A DNA stretch of 64,000 nt from Syntrophopropionicum sp964397525 (GCA_964397525.1 CAYNIY010000003.1:1-64000), one strand, 5' to 3'; counted from the first letter of the stretch, positions 15,331 through 24,871 are shown. Translations and numbers: made by a program. The notes: generated from the sequence alone by a model not told the origin.

Positions 15331-17304
15331 TTATGGTTTCCCGGTTATCAGTATCTCAACAACTGTTGGATCAGCTAATGTTGAGGTATCCCCAAGATGT
15401 TCAAGATCCCCGGATGCTATCTTCCTTAAAATCCTCCTGAGGATTTTACCGCTCCTGGTTTTAGGCAGGGAGTGTGTAAAGTGTATGACATCCGGGGAAG
15501 CAATCGGGCCTATTTCTTTGCGTACAATAGCAACGAGTTCTTTTCTTAAATCCTCCGTCGCGGTAATGCCGTCTAAGAGCGTTATATAGGCATAAATGCC
15601 TTCACCCTTGATATCGTGCGGGTAGCCTACTACAGCTGCCTCAGCCACTTTGGGGTGAGCTACCAGGGAGCTTTCTACTTCTGCTGTTCCAAGGCGGTGC
15701 CCGGATATATTGATCACATCATCCACGCGGCCCATCAGCCAGTAAAACCCGTCCTCATCTTTGCGGGCGCCGTCAGCTGTGAAATAGCAGCCCGGGTACT
15801 GGGTGAAATAAGTGTTTTTAAACTTATCGGGTTCGCCATAGACACCGCGCATGATACCGGGCCATGGTTTTGTAATGACCAGGTACCCTCCTTCATTAAC
15901 CCCAGCCTCTGTGCCGTCCTGGCGAATAACCTTTGGATTTACGCCGAAAAATGGCAGAGTGGCTGAGCCTGGTTTAAGTGGGACACCACCGGGCAGTGGT
16001 GAAATTAAAATTCCGCCTGTTTCAGTCTGCCACCATGTATCGACAACAGGGCATTTTTCTTTTCCGATTATCTTGTAGTACCACATCCAGGCTTCGGGAT
16101 TAATCGGTTCACCAACCGATCCAAGCAGGCGCAGGCTGCTGAGGTTTCTTCCTTGCGGCCACCTGTCGCCATCCCTCATCATGGACCTTATAGCTGTAGG
16201 TGCGGTATAGAAGATATTTACACCGTATCTTTCTACAATCTCCCAAAACCTGTCCGGATCTGGATAGTTCGGTGTTCCCTCAAACATCAGGGTTGTAGCG
16301 CCGGCTGAGAGGGGACCATAAATGACGTAACTGTGTCCGGTAACCCAGCCGATATCAGCTGTGCACCAGAATATATCTTCATCCCGGTAATCAAAGATAT
16401 ACTTAAAAGTTGTTGTAGTGTAAACCATGTAACCGCCGGTGGTGTGCAGCACACCCTTGGGCTTTCCGGTGCTGCCGCTTGTATATAGGATAAACAGCGG
16501 GTCTTCCGCATCCATTTCCTCAGGCTCGCAGTCAGCCTGGGCATATCTCATGAGATCATGATACCAGTAGTCGCGGCCTTCCGTCATTTCACATTCTTTA
16601 TCAACCCTTTTAACCACGACGCAGTTTTTAATTCTTGGGCAGTCTAACAATGCATCATCAGCGTTTCCTTTGATAGCAAGGTGTTTGCCGGACCTGTACC
16701 CAAAATTACAGGTAATCAGTGTTTCCGCTCCTGCGTCGAGGATCCTGTCACGCAGGGCTTCCGAGCTGTATCCGCCAAAAACAACGCTGTGGATAGCCCC
16801 GATCCTAGTACAGGCCAGCAAGGTTATGGCCAGCTCGGGGATCATCGGCAGGTAAACGGTAACCCGATCCCCTTTCTTTATACCCAAATTTTTTAAGACA
16901 TTTGCAAATCTGCAGACTTCCCGGTGCAGCTGGAGATAAGTATATGTTTTGCTTTCTTCCAGTGGCTCACCCTGCCAGATCAGGGCTGCCTTGTTTCGGC
17001 GCCAGCTCTTTAGGTGACGATCCAGGCAGTTATAGGAGGCGTTGAGTTTCGCGCCGTGAAAATATCTTATATAGAAATCATCAGTGAAATTATATTCTTC
17101 AACCGAATCCCATTTTTTATACCAGTCTATTTGTTCTGCCATTTCAGCCCAGAACTCGTCTGGTTTCTCAATTGATTTGCGCCACATTTCGTTGCGCTGT
17201 TCAAGGCTGCTGACGCGCGCCTTTTCCGCAAACTCAGGAGCTGGATAAAAAACCCTGTTTTCGATCAGCGAAGAATCCACGCTTCCAGTTTTTTCCCCTG
17301 TCAT
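15331..17304 (-). CDS. acsA: Acetyl-CoA synthetase (AMP-forming)
   Basis: Activates acetate to acetyl-CoA through acetyl-AMP. The 657-residue protein has the P-loop-like YTSGSTGKPKGV, the acyl-binding segment VDTWWQTETGG and the C-terminal PKTRSGKILRR, whose final catalytic lysine is the usual site of inactivating acetylation. The start is ATG 17304 behind GGAGGGG; the frame is open 66 bases further upstream without a ribosome binding site. In a fermentative or syntrophic organism it can run in either direction to handle acetate. An AcuC-like deacetylase-family gene lies at 50.7 kb and could in principle reactivate it, but they are not linked. Confidence 0.96.
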   Translation of the reverse strand: MTGEKTGSVDSSLIENRVFYPAPEFAEKARVSSLEQRNEMWRKSIEKPDEFWAEMAEQIDWYKKWDSVEEYNFTDDFYIRYFHGAKLNASYNCLDRHLKSWRRNKAALIWQGEPLEESKTYTYLQLHREVCRFANVLKNLGIKKGDRVTVYLPMIPELAITLLACTRIGAIHSVVFGGYSSEALRDRILDAGAETLITCNFGYRSGKHLAIKGNADDALLDCPRIKNCVVVKRVDKECEMTEGRDYWYHDLMRYAQADCEPEEMDAEDPLFILYTSGSTGKPKGVLHTTGGYMVYTTTTFKYIFDYRDEDIFWCTADIGWVTGHSYVIYGPLSAGATTLMFEGTPNYPDPDRFWEIVERYGVNIFYTAPTAIRSMMRDGDRWPQGRNLSSLRLLGSVGEPINPEAWMWYYKIIGKEKCPVVDTWWQTETGGILISPLPGGVPLKPGSATLPFFGVNPKVIRQDGTEAGVNEGGYLVITKPWPGIMRGVYGEPDKFKNTYFTQYPGCYFTADGARKDEDGFYWLMGRVDDVINISGHRLGTAEVESSLVAHPKVAEAAVVGYPHDIKGEGIYAYITLLDGITATEDLRKELVAIVRKEIGPIASPDVIHFTHSLPKTRSGKILRRILRKIASGDLEHLGDTSTLADPTVVEILITGKP

Positions 17305-17630
17305 AGCTACCCCTCCACCATTATTTGATGAAACAAACCAACTTGAAAAAAGCAATAAACAACAATGCATTTATAATATATCATATTTTTTAAATAATTA
17401 AGAATTTTGCTTTAAATTACCACTACAGTCAGTTAAAAAGCATAAAAAGAAGGTTTAATGGTTTCAGTTTTCTGATAAGAAAGGTTGAATAATATGATGG
17501 CGGATGTATATATATCTATGGTTAAAACCTTTATAAGGGAATTATAAGCCAGCTGCGGGCAGTTTACTTTGAGAGATGTAAATAAATATTAAATAAAAGT
17601 TAAATTTTCCTTAAAGAAATCGGGGCAATA

Positions 17631-17659
17631 TTGACATCCAAAAAACAGTGTCTTATAAT
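17631..17659 (+). promoter_or_regulatory. Sigma-A promoter of clpB
   Basis: Perfect TTGACA (17631-17636) and TATAAT (17654-17659) with 17 bp between them. The CtsR operator starts two bases after the -10 box, covering the expected transcription start. The rest of the interval back to the acsA start (17305-17630) is AT-rich, with TATTATAAAT on the minus strand near 17375 as the likely acsA -10 region. Confidence 0.9.
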
Positions 17660-17661
17660 AT

Positions 17662-17678
17662 GGTCAAATAAGGTCAAA
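17662..17678 (+). promoter_or_regulatory. CtsR heat-shock operator
   Basis: GGTCAAA-TAA-GGTCAAA, an exact match to the tandem heptad with a three-base spacer bound by the Firmicutes class III heat-shock repressor CtsR. Its position over the start site of the clpB promoter predicts repression at normal temperature. The ctsR gene itself is not in the window. Confidence 0.92.
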
Positions 17679-17773
17679 GATAATTTTGATCTGCCAAAGT
17701 TTATTAATGCTGCGAATTTAGGGCGGCTGGTCGCCGGATTATTTCAAATCCACGAATTGGAAGGAGTAATTAC

Positions 17774-20368
17774 ATGAGGCTGGATAAACTTACCTTGAAA
17801 ACACAGGAAGCACTTGAAGATGCACAAAAGATCATGTCTGAACATAGTCACCAGCAGATGGAGAGTGAGCATCTGTTGTTGGGTTTGCTCCGGCAAGATG
17901 AGGGCTTGGTCCGGCAGATCCTGAAAAAAATGGAGATCAATATAGTAAATTTAGAGAATCAGGTTCTGGCCGCTGTGGACAGGCTGCCAAAGGTCAGCGG
18001 CGCCGGTGGGCCACATGTTTCTCAAGGACTGTCTAAAATCATCGACCTTGCCTGGAAGGAAGCGGAGAGGCTCAAAGACGAATACTTGAGTACTGAACAT
18101 GTATTGCTGGGTATGGTTGCCGGCAGGGAAGGGGAGGCAGGAAAAATCCTGCGTGCAAACGGGGTGACCCAGGACGCTGTCTATAAGATCCTGCTGGAAA
18201 TCCGCGGCACCCAGCGTGTAACTGACCAGAATCCCGAGGATAAATACCAGTCCTTGAACCGTTTCACCAGGGACCTGACAGAACTGGCCCGCAAAGGCAA
18301 GATGGACCCGGTGATCGGCAGGGACGAGGAAATCCGCAGAGTGGTCCAGGTGCTTTCCAGGCGCACAAAAAACAACCCGGTTTTAATCGGTGAGCCTGGT
18401 GTGGGCAAAACAGCAATAGTTGAAGGCCTGGCCCAGCGCATAGTCAGCGGTGATATTCCGGAAAGTTTAAAGAACAAGCGGCTCCTCAGCCTGGATATAG
18501 GCGCTATGGTAGCAGGCTCGAAATACCGGGGTGAGTTTGAGGACCGCCTGAAAGCAGTATTGAAAGAAATCAGTGAAGCCCAGGGGGAAATCGTCCTCTT
18601 CATCGACGAACTGCATACCCTGGTTGGCGCCGGTGCCGCGGAAGGGGCCATGGATGCAGCCAACATGCTTAAGCCGGCACTGGCGCGGGGTGAGCTGCGC
18701 TGTGTGGGTGCCACTACCCTGGATGAGTTCCGCAAGCATATAGAAAAAGACGCTGCCCTGGAGCGCCGTTTTCAGCCTGTTTACGTGGGGGAACCCAGTG
18801 TAGAGGATACCATTGCTATCTTGAGAGGTCTAAAGGAAAAATATGAAGTGCACCATGGGGTAAGGATAAAAGACGCCGCCCTAGTGGCTGCGGCGACGCT
18901 CTCCCACCGTTATATTTCAGAGCGTTTTCTGCCTGATAAGGCCATTGACCTTATCGACGAAGCGGCTTCCCGCCTGCGGATAGAAATCGACAGCATGCCA
19001 ACTGAAATAGATGAAATCGACAGGCGGATCAGGCAGCTTGAAATTGAAAAGCAAGCGCTGGCCAAGGAACAGGACAGAGCCAGCCAGGACAGGTTCGAAA
19101 AAATGGAAGAAGAACTCCGTACCCTGAAGATAAGTATTGATACCTTGAAGGATCACTGGCACAAGGAAAAAGAATTAATTCAAAGCATCCGGGAAATCAA
19201 GGAGAGGATTGAAGAGACTCGATTGATGGAACAGGGTGCAGAGCGGGATACCGACCTGGCCAGGGTTGCCGAACTGCGGTACGGCGTGCTGCCCGAATTA
19301 GACAAAAGGCTTCAGCAAAACAATGAAAAGCTGGAAAAACTGCAGATTGAACACAAAATGCTTAAAGAGGAAGTAGATGAAGAAGATATTGCCGAGGTGG
19401 TGTCCAAGTGGACTGGTGTCCCCGTATCCCGGATGCTGGAGGGAGAAGTACAGAAACTGCTTAAGATGGAAGAGCTCCTGACAAAAAGAGTTGTTGGCCA
19501 GGATCGGGCGGTACAGGCAGTTTCTGACGCCATCCGTCGGGCCAGGGCCGGGGTATCCGATCCGAACAGGCCAATGGGATCTTTCATATTCCTTGGCCCT
19601 ACCGGTGTAGGCAAGACCGAGCTGGCAAGAGCGCTGGCGCACTTTCTGTTTAACGATGAGCGGGCCATGCTGCGCTTCGACATGAGTGAATATATGGAAA
19701 AGCACACAGTTTCAAGGCTGATCGGGGCACCTCCGGGCTACGTCGGTTACGAGGAGGGGGGCCAGCTTACCGAAGCGGTACGCCGCCGCCCTTACGCGGT
19801 TATTCTGTTTGATGAGATCGAGAAAGCACACCCGGATGTATTCAACATTCTGCTGCAGTTGCTGGATGACGGCCGGCTCACGGATGGGCACGGCCGCACC
19901 GTAGATTTCCGGAACACGGTAGTGATCATGACCTCAAACCTGGGAGGCCACTTGTTCCGGGAAATCAAGGATGAAAACCGCGCGGAGCTTGAGGCTCGCG
20001 TGATGGAGGAGCTAAGAACTAACTTCCGTCCGGAATTTTTGAACCGCGTTGACGAGGTAGTCATATTCAATAACCTGGGCAGAGATGAGATTGTCAGGAT
20101 TGTGGACATCCAGCTGGAGCTGCTTAAACAGCGCCTGGCGAAACTAGGTCTCTCCCTGGAAATTACAGAGGAGACTAAAGCGCTGTTGGCGGAAGAAGGT
20201 TTTGATCCGGTATATGGTGCCAGGCCATTGAAAAGGGCTGTCCAGAGGCGCCTGGAAAATCCGCTTTCGGTGCATATCCTGGAAGGCAAGAAAGCTCGGG
20301 GCGGCGGTATCCTGGTTAAGGTTGATCCGGTGAGCGGCAGCCTGGTCTTTGAAGACCGGCCGGAATAA
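17774..20368 (+). CDS. clpB: ATP-dependent disaggregase ClpB
   Basis: Hsp100 chaperone of 864 residues that threads aggregated proteins through a hexameric ring, working with DnaK. Domains in order: Clp-N repeat domain (1-145), first AAA+ module with Walker A GEPGVGKT (about 206-213) and Walker B LFIDELHTLVGAG, a long coiled-coil middle domain (about 410-525) that distinguishes ClpB from ClpC, and a second AAA+ module with GPTGVGKT (about 607-614) and VILFDEIEKAHPDV. No ClpP-binding loop is evident. Start ATG 17774 behind GGAAGGAG. It appears monocistronic, controlled by the CtsR box upstream and closed by a long palindrome downstream. Confidence 0.96.
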   Translation: MRLDKLTLKTQEALEDAQKIMSEHSHQQMESEHLLLGLLRQDEGLVRQILKKMEINIVNLENQVLAAVDRLPKVSGAGGPHVSQGLSKIIDLAWKEAERLKDEYLSTEHVLLGMVAGREGEAGKILRANGVTQDAVYKILLEIRGTQRVTDQNPEDKYQSLNRFTRDLTELARKGKMDPVIGRDEEIRRVVQVLSRRTKNNPVLIGEPGVGKTAIVEGLAQRIVSGDIPESLKNKRLLSLDIGAMVAGSKYRGEFEDRLKAVLKEISEAQGEIVLFIDELHTLVGAGAAEGAMDAANMLKPALARGELRCVGATTLDEFRKHIEKDAALERRFQPVYVGEPSVEDTIAILRGLKEKYEVHHGVRIKDAALVAAATLSHRYISERFLPDKAIDLIDEAASRLRIEIDSMPTEIDEIDRRIRQLEIEKQALAKEQDRASQDRFEKMEEELRTLKISIDTLKDHWHKEKELIQSIREIKERIEETRLMEQGAERDTDLARVAELRYGVLPELDKRLQQNNEKLEKLQIEHKMLKEEVDEEDIAEVVSKWTGVPVSRMLEGEVQKLLKMEELLTKRVVGQDRAVQAVSDAIRRARAGVSDPNRPMGSFIFLGPTGVGKTELARALAHFLFNDERAMLRFDMSEYMEKHTVSRLIGAPPGYVGYEEGGQLTEAVRRRPYAVILFDEIEKAHPDVFNILLQLLDDGRLTDGHGRTVDFRNTVVIMTSNLGGHLFREIKDENRAELEARVMEELRTNFRPEFLNRVDEVVIFNNLGRDEIVRIVDIQLELLKQRLAKLGLSLEITEETKALLAEEGFDPVYGARPLKRAVQRRLENPLSVHILEGKKARGGGILVKVDPVSGSLVFEDRPE

Positions 20369-20404
20369 AACCTAGGACTTGGATGCATACTGTGAGAATT
20401 ATGA

Positions 20405-20436
20405 CGTGAAGGTGCGGCTTAAGCCGCACCTTCACG
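20405..20436. terminator. 32-bp perfect palindrome after clpB
   Basis: A 14-base arm (CGTGAAGGTGCGGC) and its exact complement flank TTAA, making the whole 32 bp self-complementary. It lies 37 bp after the clpB stop. There is no T run on either side, so if it terminates it does so without a classical U-tract; it could also protect the 3' end of the message. Confidence 0.55.
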
Positions 20437-20610
20437 GTTGGCTAAACCAACCCTGCAAAAAAACCGGATTCCGGTGTATAATAATCCATGATGAATTCTT
20501 CTTAATTATGTATTAGCAGAGGTATTTGCAGCAGGAGCTTAGGAGAAGGCAGCAGAAATTTAAGCACCGGCCACACGTGCCGGTAAATTAACCTTTGGGA
20601 GGCAGAATAT

Positions 20611-21717
20611 ATGGCTGCAAAAGTTTATTTTACCGATATGAGGGCGGGCTTCAATAAGAGCTTGCTTGATAAAGTAGAAAGGTTATTCGACTATGCTGGT
20701 ATGTCCACTTTTATTGGATGTAAAGATCTGGTAGCGATAAAGCTCCATTTTGGGGAAAAAGGAAATACAGGCTACATCCGCCCCCAGTTTCTGCGCAGAA
20801 TAGTTAACAAAGTAAAGAGTCTGGGTGGGAGACCTTTCCTTACAGATACAAACACACTTTACTTTGGCAGCCGCTCAAACGCGATTGATCATCTGCAAAC
20901 CGCTATTGAAAATGGCTTCGCATATGCGGTGATAGATGCGCCGCTCATTATTGCAGACGGGCTTGCCGGTAAGGACTACATAAATGTAGAAATAAACCGT
21001 AAGCATTTTAAAGTTGCCAAAATAAGCTCGGCGGCATATCATGCTGATGCGATAATTGCTTTAACTCATTTTACAGGGCATGAAATGGCCGGGTTTGGCG
21101 GTGTATTAAAAAACCTTGGTATGGGACTGGGATCAAGGAGCGGTAAGCAGAACATGCATTCAGACGCCCTTCCCTCGATAAATCCTGACAAGTGTACAGC
21201 CTGCGGCAGGTGTAGTGAGTGGTGCCCTGCGGAAGCTATCAGGCTTAAGGGAAATGATTACCAAATAGATGAGAGAAAATGTATAGGCTGCGGGGAATGT
21301 ACCGTTACTTGTCCAGTGCAGGCGATTGCTGTTAACTGGAAAACAGAACCTGCTGCCATCCAGGAAAAAATAGTTGAATACGCTGAAGGAGCTTTAAAAA
21401 ATAAAAATGGAAAATACGGTTTTATAACCTTCCTTACTAATATATCTCCCCATTGCGACTGCTTTGGCTGGAGTGACGCCCCGCTGGTAAAGGACATTGG
21501 TATTCTTGCCTCCCGCGATCCCGTGGCTATCGACCAGGCCTGCATTGACCTTATCAACAGGGAGAAAGCTCTTCCTAACACAAAGCTTAACGGTAAAACT
21601 GATTCGAAGGATAAATTCAAGTCTTTATATCCTGACATAGACTGGCAGCGTCAGCTGGGCTATGCTGAGGAAATCGGTCTGGGCACCAGAAAGTACGAGT
21701 TGATCAAATGTGACTAA
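20611..21717 (+). CDS. DUF362 protein with 2[4Fe-4S] ferredoxin domain
   Basis: Protein of 368 residues. The DUF362 part (residues 1-185 and 250-350) shows VAIKLHFGEKGNTGYIRP and DAIIALTHFTGHEMAGFGG; between these lie two ferredoxin motifs, CTACGRCSEWCP (about residue 195) and CIGCGECTVTCP (about 224), enough for two [4Fe-4S] clusters. A third set of cysteines (HCDCFGW) occurs near 290. Cytoplasmic electron-transfer proteins of this type are common in anaerobes, but their partner is generally unknown. Start ATG 20611 behind GGGAGG. It ends nine bases before hflX, and the two may share a transcript. Confidence 0.9.
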   Translation: MAAKVYFTDMRAGFNKSLLDKVERLFDYAGMSTFIGCKDLVAIKLHFGEKGNTGYIRPQFLRRIVNKVKSLGGRPFLTDTNTLYFGSRSNAIDHLQTAIENGFAYAVIDAPLIIADGLAGKDYINVEINRKHFKVAKISSAAYHADAIIALTHFTGHEMAGFGGVLKNLGMGLGSRSGKQNMHSDALPSINPDKCTACGRCSEWCPAEAIRLKGNDYQIDERKCIGCGECTVTCPVQAIAVNWKTEPAAIQEKIVEYAEGALKNKNGKYGFITFLTNISPHCDCFGWSDAPLVKDIGILASRDPVAIDQACIDLINREKALPNTKLNGKTDSKDKFKSLYPDIDWQRQLGYAEEIGLGTRKYELIKCD

Positions 21718-21725
21718 ACAAGGAT

Positions 21726-23027
21726 TTGATGTATTCTATGAGAAATGAACCGGATAACCGTCCACTGTCCAATAGTCCGCCAGGGAAACGGGAAAAAGCG
21801 GTACTTGTTGGGATAGAATTAGCGGGGGACGATCCCGAACAGACAAAATATTCTCTTGAAGAACTGGCCCGACTGGCCGATACCGCGGGCGCCGATGTCC
21901 TGGGGCAGATGGTTCAAAAAAGAAACAAACCCGATGCGGCAACTCTACTGGGCAAAGGCAAAGCAGAAGAGATAGCCGTATTCTGCCAAGAACTAAAGGC
22001 TAATTTATTGATAATTAACCGGGAGCTGTCTTCTGCCCAGTTACGCAACCTGGAGGAGCTTACTAGCGTCAGGGTCGTCGACCGGACCCAATTGATCCTC
22101 GATATCTTTGCCCTTAGGGCCAGGACCAGCGAGGGCAAGCTGCAGGTGGAACTGGCCCAGTTAAACTATCTGCTGCCCCGTCTGGCAGGACATGGTGCTT
22201 CAATGTCCCGCCTTGGCGGTGGTATCGGGACCAGAGGTCCGGGTGAAACGAAGTTGGAAGTTGACCGCAGGCGTATTCGCAAGCGGATTGCAGACCTTAA
22301 CGAGGAGATCAGGGAAGTAAAAAAACATCGTGATTTATTACGCCGGGGACGCAGAGAAATGCCAATTCCCTTGGTAGCCCTGGTAGGTTATACGAACGCC
22401 GGAAAATCAACCATCCTAAAGAAATTAACAGGCGCCGCCCTGCTTGTGGAAGATAAGCTTTTCGCTACCCTGGATCCCACCACAAGACGTGTTGTACTGC
22501 CAAACAATGAAGCAATTTTACTGACGGATACCGTGGGCTTTATCCAGAACCTGCCCCACCACCTGGTAGCGGCATTCAGGGCAACCCTGGAAGAAGTTGT
22601 AGAGGCGGATCTTCTTCTGCATGTGGTTGATGCGTCCCATGCAAACGCTGAAAAACAGATTGAAGCGGTGGACAAAGTCCTGGCATCGCTGGGCGCATCG
22701 GAGAAACCCGTAATCATGGTCTATAATAAATTTGACCTTGTGCAGGGTAAAGATTTGCTACCGGTGGAAAAAGGACAGCAGACTGTCTCTCTATCTGCCC
22801 AAAAAGGATGGGGTTTTGGTGAACTCTTGGAAACTGTAGCCCGCGCTTTTTCCTCCAGGCGAGTGAGAAAAACTTTTTTTGTGCCTTTCAATAAGAGCGG
22901 GGTACTTCCTATGCTGCATGAAAAAGGGATGATACTGCAGGAGGAGCACGGTGAAAAAGGAGTGACATTGGAAGTTGAGATAGAAGTTGTTTGGGCGAAC
23001 AGGGCGGAGGCAAGAATTAGAGATTAG
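21726..23027 (+). CDS. hflX: GTPase HflX
   Basis: Ribosome-associated GTPase of about 430 residues that splits stalled or heat-damaged 70S ribosomes. The N-terminal HflX domain has the conserved RNKPDAATLLGKGKAEEI and LGGGIGTRGPGETKLEVDRR, a coiled-coil follows, and the G domain has GYTNAGKST (G1), DTVGFIQNLPHHLV (G3) and YNKFDL (G4). Possible starts are TTG 21726, ATG 21729 and ATG 21738; AAGGAT nearby slightly favours the last. A strong terminator follows directly. Confidence 0.95.
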   Translation: MMYSMRNEPDNRPLSNSPPGKREKAVLVGIELAGDDPEQTKYSLEELARLADTAGADVLGQMVQKRNKPDAATLLGKGKAEEIAVFCQELKANLLIINRELSSAQLRNLEELTSVRVVDRTQLILDIFALRARTSEGKLQVELAQLNYLLPRLAGHGASMSRLGGGIGTRGPGETKLEVDRRRIRKRIADLNEEIREVKKHRDLLRRGRREMPIPLVALVGYTNAGKSTILKKLTGAALLVEDKLFATLDPTTRRVVLPNNEAILLTDTVGFIQNLPHHLVAAFRATLEEVVEADLLLHVVDASHANAEKQIEAVDKVLASLGASEKPVIMVYNKFDLVQGKDLLPVEKGQQTVSLSAQKGWGFGELLETVARAFSSRRVRKTFFVPFNKSGVLPMLHEKGMILQEEHGEKGVTLEVEIEVVWANRAEARIRD

Positions 23028-23035
23028 ATGCAGAG

Positions 23036-23063
23036 TGCAGGTATCTACCTGCATCTTTTTTTG
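23036..23063 (+). terminator. Intrinsic terminator after hflX
   Basis: TGCAGGTA pairs with TACCTGCA around a very short centre and runs into TCTTTTTTT, eight bases after the hflX stop. Confidence 0.8.
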
Positions 23064-23209
23064 AAAAAATCTGAGGTAAAAAAATTCAGGGGTCCAAAGT
23101 ATATTAAAATGTTGGGACTTTTGGTGAATGTTTTTAGGACCTTTACATAATAAAGATTCATCAAAGCCTTGACGATAATTGTGATAGGAAGCAAAGGCAG
23201 GTGTTCCAG

Positions 23210-23512
23210 ATGAGGTTAAACGGGTCTTGTGAAACAAGGTCTCTAAAAGCCTATATACCATTATTAAAGAAAGACAGGACAATGCAAAAAGAAAAAAATG
23301 ACTTACAAAGCCCGAGGGACAGGATTGATGTTTTACAGGAAGCTATAAAAATTCTATCATGCAGGAGTGTGTACGATAAAAAATCAACAGTCCGGGAAGA
23401 CCTGGTAGCAGGCTTAAAAAAAAGAATACAAGATGGTTTATATAAGCCAGACAGTGAAAAAATTGCTGCCGGTATAATATCAGATATATTATTAGCTCAA
23501 ACCATCGCCTGA
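23210..23512 (+). CDS. flgM: FlgM-like anti-sigma-28 factor
   Basis: Protein of 100 residues whose C-terminal half, REDLVAGLKKRIQDGLY followed by KPDSEKIAAGIISDIL, matches the sigma-binding helices of FlgM (compare the usual V..LK..V..G.Y.vDs..IA..ml). The N-terminal half is variable and basic, as in the family. FlgM holds sigma-28 inactive until the hook is finished; the sigma-28 gene of this window is 7 kb downstream at 30476. Start ATG 23210 is behind AGGCAGGTG; ATG 23282 would give a shorter but still complete sigma-binding part. The match is by pattern, so confidence is moderate. Confidence 0.68.
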   Translation: MRLNGSCETRSLKAYIPLLKKDRTMQKEKNDLQSPRDRIDVLQEAIKILSCRSVYDKKSTVREDLVAGLKKRIQDGLYKPDSEKIAAGIISDILLAQTIA

Positions 23513-24544
23513 ACTGTCTGAATAAATGCCGTGATCCTAATAGATATAAAAGGAGAGTGATCATCGGATATTTTTAATATTATTAAAATGCAAAACATCA
23601 CTAAAGAAAAATAGTGACGTGAAGGCAAAAAAAAGATGAAGTAAGCTAAATTTAAAACGAAATAAGACGATATAGAAAGTAGAATAATATTTTACGAGGC
23701 GGCCGACCCGTAAAAAACCACAAGTAAGCGTTAAGAGAAATTCATGGAGGAATGAAACTGACAAAACAGGATGATTGTCTTTTGCGGTCCCTTTGTCGAG
23801 ACAGGCACAAAAAAGTTAACGACTAATATATTATCAATACTTTACACTCAGTAATGTTTGAAAACTAAATGATTAATGCTTCAGACAGGCGCCAATAATA
23901 AGCAAAGCATTTCAACTATAATTGCCAACATAAGAAATAATGGCGGAACCGCTGAATCGATATCAGACCAATCTGTCGTCTGGATTTTAAAAATGACCTG
24001 TGCTGATGCCGCGATTGACATTGTGATTAAACCATTGCACAGACACCTGTAACCCGCTGGATTAGTGTCTGTCAGGAAATAGGGAATATCTGACCAATAA
24101 TGTAATCTTTTAATAGGATTATCGCCAATTTACTCACCTGCAACGTGGACATATGCATAAGTATAATGAGACAGAGCATCATGAGCAGATTCGCTGCTAT
24201 CACAATGTCCATGCTGGCCCGGGCGAACCAACAGACATTTCTGCAATATCCGAAGAATAAGCAATGACCAGGGGAGCCGGTTAAAGGCTGGTTCCCCTGC
24301 AGCGAGAGAAACAAACACCAGACATTTAAACAAATCTGGTGTCAGATATAAATTTCATATTAAGTCGTCCTACCAATGAAACAAAAATAAACTTTGCAAA
24401 ATCTTAAACATGTTTTTGATGTATCCAATATACTTTAAAAATTAAAATATGCAAAAGGCTTTTTCCCAGCATATAGTAATCAAAAAATATTTAGGTTATC
24501 AAAAACACGATAGTTATACAAAAACTCAGCGTGTCATTAAAATA
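23513..24544. other. 1-kb stretch without a convincing gene
   Basis: AT-rich DNA between the FlgM-like gene and the riboswitch. I see two hairpins, AGGGGAGCC with GGTTCCCCT (24269-24299) and CACCAGA with TCTGGTG (about 24315-24342), neither followed by a T run. A 58-codon frame at 23876-24052 has no ribosome binding site or recognisable motif. Frames on the minus strand have unlikely composition. It may be a decayed gene or a non-coding RNA region. Confidence 0.5.
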
Positions 24545-24575
24545 AAAACCAAGCTTAAATCAGCTTGGTTTTTTA
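24545..24575 (+). terminator. Intrinsic terminator upstream of the riboswitch
   Basis: AAAACCAAGCT pairs with AGCTTGGTTTT around TAAATC and continues into a T run. The outer bases resemble those of the terminator after the riboswitch at 24872. It ends an unknown transcript from the preceding 1-kb region and isolates the flagellar riboswitch transcript. Confidence 0.8.
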
Positions 24576-24697
24576 CTATTTAATTGACGCAACGAAAAAT
24601 TTTCACAAAAATCTGTTTTTATTGCAGGAATACGTTATTTGTTGTAGAATGAATTTACATAAAATAAGGAAAATTGTACCTTTAAAATATAATATTT

Positions 24698-24868
24698 CTG
24701 TCGGAAAGGGCAAACTTCCCGAAAGGGAGGGGCGCAAAACTTCGGGCCTAAAGCCGAATAATTATACAGCGGACAGGTTTGGGATTATATTTGTGTTAAT
24801 TTATTATATCCAAAAACTGTTTTGCTTTTGATTTTTTAGCCAGGGCGGCTGAGTTGCCGGGATTGCGT
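24698..24868 (+). promoter_or_regulatory. c-di-GMP-I (GEMM) riboswitch aptamer
   Basis: Conserved GEMM bases appear in order: AAGGGCAAAC (24706-24715), a P2 stem CTTCCC/GGGAGG capped by GAAA (24721-24724), GGCGCAAA, then CGGGCCTAA (24743-24751), and on the 3' side AGCCAGG and GAGTTGCCGG that close P1 with TCGG at 24701. The tetraloop and receptor layout therefore seem present. The second hairpin is unusually long: about 85 nt with an extended imperfect stem (ACAG.TTT..GGAT against ATCC..AAA.CTGT). A TATAAT at 24688-24693 may be the -10 box. It precedes fliF, so it should couple motility gene expression to cyclic di-GMP. The 3' boundary is approximate. Confidence 0.85.
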
Positions 24869-24871
24869 ATC

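Noticed and set aside
23876..24052. A 58-codon open frame starting MLQTGANNKQ
   Set aside because: No Shine-Dalgarno sequence, no motif and no conserved neighbour; kept only as part of the gene-poor region.
24072..24333. Two overlapping minus-strand frames of 67-80 codons
   Set aside because: They cover the AGGGGAGCC hairpin, have erratic composition and no credible start site.
24565..24831. An 88-codon open frame on the plus strand before fliF
   Set aside because: It runs across the conserved riboswitch bases and the GAAA-capped stem, has no ribosome binding site and no recognisable protein pattern.
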